A stretch of DNA of 64,000 nt from the NCBI RefSeq assembly GCF_007992495.1, contig NZ_BKAJ01000081.1:1-64000 (forward strand). The letters run 5' to 3'. Below are positions 60,646 through 64,000 of this stretch, piece by piece; within the stretch, counting starts at the first letter, position 1, and the number at the start of each line of letters is the position of its first letter. The stretch comes from Reyranella soli. GTDB taxonomy: Bacteria > Pseudomonadota > Alphaproteobacteria > Reyranellales > Reyranellaceae. A program made the position numbers and the translations under genes. The notes beneath the pieces are model-generated. The model saw only the letters and a list, made by a program, of their open reading frames with translations, searched no databases and had not been told where the DNA came from.

Positions 60646-62031
60646 CTACGCCGCCTGCAGCGTCAGTGCCGGCGCGTGCAGCGCATCGAGGAAGCGCTGG
60701 CAGTAAACGCTGGCGGTGGTGCGGAACACCTTGGCCTTGAGCGCAACGTGGCGCTCGAGGCGCTCGGCCAGCGGCATGTTCAGCGCCGCGTGCATGGCAT
60801 CGGCGATGGCGTCGGGATCGAAGGGATTGACGATCAGCGCCTCGGTGAGCTCGTGCGCGGCGCCGGCGAACCGCGAGAGCACCAGCACGCCCGGATCGTC
60901 GTCGGGTTGGGCGGCCACGAATTCCTTGGCCACCAGGTTCATGCCGTCGCGCAATGGCGTCACCACGCCGATGCGGCTGATGCGGTAGAGGCCGGCCAGG
61001 GTCGAGCGCGGCGCCGGCCGCGTCGAGTAGCGCAACGGCGTCCAGTCGAACTCGGAGAAACGGCCGTTGATGCGGCCGGTCAGCCGGTCGAGCTCGGCGC
61101 GCAGCTTGCGGTACTCGTCGACCTCCTCGCGCGAGCGCGGGCAGATCTGCAGGAAGTGGATGCGGCGGCGGTGCTCGGGATGGCGCTCGAGCAGGCGGCC
61201 GTAAGCCTCGAAGCGGTGGGGCAGGCCCTTGGAATAGTCCATTCGGTCGACGCCGACAGCGAGCAAGCGGCCCGACAGGCTGCCCGAGACGCGATGGACC
61301 AGCTTGTCGTTGGCGGAGCGCTCGGCCTCCTCGGCGAAGGCCTGGGCATCGATGCCGATCGGATCGGCGAAGACACGCATGCGCCGGCCGTTCAGGCGCA
61401 CCCATTCGCCGTCGACCATGGCGCCCAGCAGGCGCTGCGCGCAGTCGCGGAAGTCGCGGGCATGCTCCTCGGTCTGGAAGCCGACGACGTCGTAGGCGCA
61501 GAGATCGGCCACCATCTCGCGCGCGACCGGGATCGCCTCGAGCATCGAGGGCGGCACGAACGGCACATGAAGGAAGAAGCCCAGCGGGCCGGTGAACCCC
61601 TGCTGGCGCAGCATGCGGCCGAGCGGCAGCAGATGGTAGTCGTGCGCCCACACCGAGTCTTCGGGCTGCAGCACCTGGCCGAGCGCCGTGGCGAACGTCT
61701 GGTTGACCGCCAGGTAGCCGAGATAATCCTCGCGGCGGTAATGCATCAGCCCCAGTCGGAAATGCAGCAATGGCCACAGCGCGCCGTTGGCGAAGCCGAC
61801 ATAGAAGGCGCGGTGCGCCTCGGCCGTCAGGTCGACCGTGGCGTAGGTGACGCCGCGCGCCTCGACCAGGGCGGGCTGCAGCGACGGCTCGGCCGCGAGC
61901 CGTCCGCTCCAGCCGAACCACATCGAGCCCGGGATGAGCAGATCGCGCAGCGCCACGGTAAGGCCGCCCGCGGCAGGCACTCGGGATTTGGGAATCGGGA
62001 CTCGGTTGGAGACGATCACGATGCGTGCCAT
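60646..62031 (-). CDS. otsA: Trehalose-6-phosphate synthase OtsA
   Basis: 461 aa from ATG 62031 (MARIVIVSNRVPIPKSR). GT20 marks: VWAHDYHLLPLGRML, HVPFVPPSMLEAIP, VGVDRMDYSKGLPHRFEAY (Arg and Lys that bind UDP-glucose phosphates) and VTPLRDGMNLVAKEFVAAQ. It joins UDP-glucose and glucose 6-phosphate to trehalose 6-phosphate. It overlaps the GH15 gene by 16 bp. Confidence 0.95.
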   Translation of the reverse strand: MARIVIVSNRVPIPKSRVPAAGGLTVALRDLLIPGSMWFGWSGRLAAEPSLQPALVEARGVTYATVDLTAEAHRAFYVGFANGALWPLLHFRLGLMHYRREDYLGYLAVNQTFATALGQVLQPEDSVWAHDYHLLPLGRMLRQQGFTGPLGFFLHVPFVPPSMLEAIPVAREMVADLCAYDVVGFQTEEHARDFRDCAQRLLGAMVDGEWVRLNGRRMRVFADPIGIDAQAFAEEAERSANDKLVHRVSGSLSGRLLAVGVDRMDYSKGLPHRFEAYGRLLERHPEHRRRIHFLQICPRSREEVDEYRKLRAELDRLTGRINGRFSEFDWTPLRYSTRPAPRSTLAGLYRISRIGVVTPLRDGMNLVAKEFVAAQPDDDPGVLVLSRFAGAAHELTEALIVNPFDPDAIADAMHAALNMPLAERLERHVALKAKVFRTTASVYCQRFLDALHAPALTLQAA

Positions 62032-63818
62032 AGCCCCTCCTCCCAGCTTCGCGACAGACGCATGGCCGACAGGATCAGCCCGACCTGCGAGTATGTTTGT
62101 GGAAAGTTGCCCCACAGCTCGCCGGTCTTCGGATCGATATCCTCGGATAGTAGCCCGACATGGTTGCGGCGCGCGAGCAGGTTATTGAAAAGTTCGAGCG
62201 CCTCCGAACGGCGGCCGACGCTGGCCAGCGCGTCTATGTACCAGAAGGTGCAGAGCAGGAAGGCGTTGGACGGCTTGCCGAAATCGTCGGCCTCGCTGTA
62301 GCGCATCATGAAACCGTTCTTCATCAAGCGCTTGGCGGCGGCATCGAGCGTGGCGTGGAAGCGCGGATCATCGGAGGCCAGCAGGCCGATCTCGGGCAGC
62401 ACCAGGCACGAGGCATCGAGCATGTCGCGGTCGAGCACGCCCGAGATCCAGCCCTCCTGGGTGGTGCCGCGCTGCAGGACCTCCTGGCGCAGGACGCCGG
62501 CACGGGCGAGCCACTCGCGCGCTTCGGAATCGACGCCGACCCGCTTGGCGATCATGCCCAGCCGATGCTGCGCTGCCCAGCACATCGCAGCGGAAAACGT
62601 GTGCACTTCCTCGCGCTCCCGGTACTCCCAAAGGCCAGCATCGGGGGTCAACGCCGTGCGTTGCGCCTCGTTCCCGACCACGCAGAGCTGGCGATAGAGT
62701 TCGAGATCGCCCTGGCGCGGCAGGCGCTCGTCCCAGAACATCTGCGCCGACGTCAGCACCATCGAGCCGTAAGTGTCGTTCTGGCGCTGTGTGACAGCAG
62801 CGTTACCGACGCGCACCGGCCCGAACCCGCGATAGCCCGGCAAGGTGTCGATCAGCCGTTCGGTGGTGTCGGTACCTGGCGCGATCGGGAACAGCGGCGC
62901 TATGGCAGCGACATCGTCGCGCGAGCTGCCGGTCTCGACGACATCGACGATGAAGCGCACGTAGCTTTCCATGGTGCGGGTCGCCGACAGACGGTTGAGC
63001 GCCGTCACGGTGAAGAAGGCGTCGCGCAGCCAGGTGAAACGATAGTCCCAGGTGCGCGGCGTGTTGGGCGCCTCGGGCACCGAAGTGGTGAGCGCCGCCA
63101 GCACCGCGCCCGTATCCTCGTAGCTGCACATCTTCAGGGTGATCGCCGCGCGGATCACCGCCTGCTGCCAGTCGAACGGGATGTTGAGATCGCGCACCCA
63201 GGTCTGCCAGTAGGACTCGGTCTCGGCGAGGAAGGTCTTGGTCAGCGTGTCGGGATTGTCGGTGATGCTCTCGTCGGCGCCGACGATCAGGTTGAGCGGC
63301 CGGTCGAGCGAGAACTCGGTCTCGTGCAGGATGTAGTTGATCGAGGCGTCGGTCGTGAGTCGCAGCACGCCGGTGTCGCCGAAGAAGCGCGCATGATTGC
63401 TGCCCGAGGTGAGCTTGGCCTTGTGCGCGCCGTAGTCGAAGGTCGGCCGCAGCCGGATGGTGACGCGCGGCCGGCCGGCCACCGGCTCGAGCCGGCGCAC
63501 CAGCATGGGCGGGCGGAACATGCGGCCGAAGCGGCGGAAGCGCGGCGCGAAGTCGACGATGCGCACCGTGCCGCCGCTGCCGTCGATCACGGTCTCCAGG
63601 ATGGCCGTGTTGTGCAGGTAGCGCTGGCGGCCGATATCCTTGGCGCCAGCGACCACGACATCCATGAAGCCGCCTTGGGGATCGTCGCCACCCAGCAGGG
63701 CGTTGAACACCGGATCGCCGTCGAGCCGGCCGATGCCGTGCCAGACATGGCGGCCCTTGCGGTCGATCAGGCTGGCAATGGCGCAGTTGCCGATGACGCC
63801 GAGATCGAGGCTGCTCAT
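62016..63818 (-). CDS. Glycoside hydrolase family 15 protein in the trehalose operon
   Basis: 600 aa. N-terminal beta-sandwich (about 1-250) then (alpha/alpha)6 barrel. TWDYRFTWLRDAFFT is a family mark; general acid Glu in DAGLWEYRE and base Glu in GLLSEDIDP. GH15 members are glucoamylases, but bacterial ones in this context may be trehalases or have unknown substrates. It overlaps otsB by 4 bp and otsA by 16 bp, so it is made together with trehalose synthesis enzymes. No signal peptide; cytosolic. Confidence 0.92.
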   Translation of the reverse strand: MSSLDLGVIGNCAIASLIDRKGRHVWHGIGRLDGDPVFNALLGGDDPQGGFMDVVVAGAKDIGRQRYLHNTAILETVIDGSGGTVRIVDFAPRFRRFGRMFRPPMLVRRLEPVAGRPRVTIRLRPTFDYGAHKAKLTSGSNHARFFGDTGVLRLTTDASINYILHETEFSLDRPLNLIVGADESITDNPDTLTKTFLAETESYWQTWVRDLNIPFDWQQAVIRAAITLKMCSYEDTGAVLAALTTSVPEAPNTPRTWDYRFTWLRDAFFTVTALNRLSATRTMESYVRFIVDVVETGSSRDDVAAIAPLFPIAPGTDTTERLIDTLPGYRGFGPVRVGNAAVTQRQNDTYGSMVLTSAQMFWDERLPRQGDLELYRQLCVVGNEAQRTALTPDAGLWEYREREEVHTFSAAMCWAAQHRLGMIAKRVGVDSEAREWLARAGVLRQEVLQRGTTQEGWISGVLDRDMLDASCLVLPEIGLLASDDPRFHATLDAAAKRLMKNGFMMRYSEADDFGKPSNAFLLCTFWYIDALASVGRRSEALELFNNLLARRNHVGLLSEDIDPKTGELWGNFPQTYSQVGLILSAMRLSRSWEEGLWHAS

Positions 63819-64000
63819 GGCGCGGCCCCGGCCGACACGGCGGGCGGCGCGTTGCGGCTGCTCAAAAGTTCGAGGCCGCGCTTCAACCAGGCGCGCACTG
63901 CCGCCGGCTGGCCGTCGAATACTTCGGCCACGCGCAGGCCCTGGCCGCCGAACTGCCGCGCCGCTTCCATCCCGGCTTCGTCGGTGAAGTCGTCGCCGAC
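63815..64000 (-). CDS. otsB: Trehalose-6-phosphate phosphatase OtsB, C-terminal part only (cut by window edge)
   Basis: 62 codons up to the edge. It reads VGDDFTDEAGMEAARQFGGQ, the last HAD motif (GDD-x-x-D) of trehalose phosphatases, followed by a short Ala/Pro-rich tail. It would dephosphorylate the OtsA product. The TGA overlaps the GH15 ATG (ATGA). Confidence 0.85.
   Translation of the reverse strand, partial: VGDDFTDEAGMEAARQFGGQGLRVAEVFDGQPAAVRAWLKRGLELLSSRNAPPAVSAGAAP

Noticed and set aside
1..64000. tRNA, rRNA, integrase, transposase or phage genes
   Set aside because: None could be supported by reading either strand; the only mobile-like features are the intergenic palindromes.

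Overview
The window is a GC-rich, tightly packed bacterial chromosome segment with many 1-4 bp start/stop overlaps and strong purine-rich ribosome sites. Its content points to a free-living alphaproteobacterium, perhaps Reyranella-like or Bradyrhizobium-like: tripartite tricarboxylate transport (Tct) genes and Bug-type binding proteins, acyl-CoA dehydrogenases, enoyl-CoA hydratases, short-chain dehydrogenases and class III CoA-transferases. The genus is inferred from gene flavour only. I saw no rRNA, tRNA, CRISPR array, insertion sequence or phage gene.

Layout. 1-5.5 kb: fused biotin-dependent acyl-CoA carboxylase (cut by the left edge), a flavodoxin-like protein, a DUF4239-type membrane protein and a short-chain dehydrogenase (SDR). 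5.6-8.6 kb: complete tctB-tctA-tctC set. 8.7-15.1 kb: acyl-CoA catabolism (two acyl-CoA dehydrogenases, SDR, enoyl-CoA hydratase, 3-hydroxyacyl-CoA dehydrogenase) with small housekeeping genes (DOPA-dioxygenase-like, CinA-like, DUF423). 15.1-26.1 kb: RhlE-type helicase with a clear promoter and leader hairpin, D-aminoacylase-like amidohydrolase, luciferase-like monooxygenase, EamA exporter, SDR, GFA protein, RraA-like protein, a tandem pair of epoxide-hydrolase-like enzymes with a secreted protein, and an enoyl-CoA hydratase.

26.3-34.1 kb is the most unusual part. A 962-aa cyclase-domain/AAA/TPR regulator converges on a two-gene operon. That operon encodes a 268-aa protein of unknown function and a 1288-aa protein in which a dye-decolorizing peroxidase (DyP) is fused to a cytochrome P450-like domain. 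The P450 half lacks the usual acid-threonine pair and resembles, by eye, the P450 half of fungal dioxygenase-P450 oxylipin synthases. I know of no characterised DyP-P450 enzyme, so this is my main candidate for an undescribed system. The roughly 490 bp upstream of it hold remnants of two other genes and a CRP-like dyad.

34.6-40.4 kb: MFS transporter, an arylmalonate-decarboxylase-like protein lacking the family cysteines, a sugar-type ABC importer without an ATPase gene, and a DUF4242 protein. 40.7-45.1 kb: three-gene secreted hydrolase operon (polysaccharide deacetylase, DUF4015 glycosidase, beta-lactamase/NamZ fusion), probably for cell-wall recycling. 45.2-53.3 kb: oxidoreductase, enoyl-CoA hydratase, sulfite-exporter-like protein, amidase, a broken CYTH gene, a 56-aa lipoprotein, an orphan Bug protein, DUF486 protein and a GT39-type glycosyltransferase. 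53.3-56.8 kb: feoA-feoB plus a PepSY membrane protein (iron uptake and perhaps reduction). 56.8-60.6 kb: esterase, CoA-transferase, GNAT acetyltransferase, RecF-like ATPase. 60.6-64 kb: otsB (partial)-GH15-otsA trehalose operon.

Two families of intergenic palindromes recur at gene ends, and four convergent gene pairs overlap only through a shared CTAG/CTAA stop tetranucleotide.
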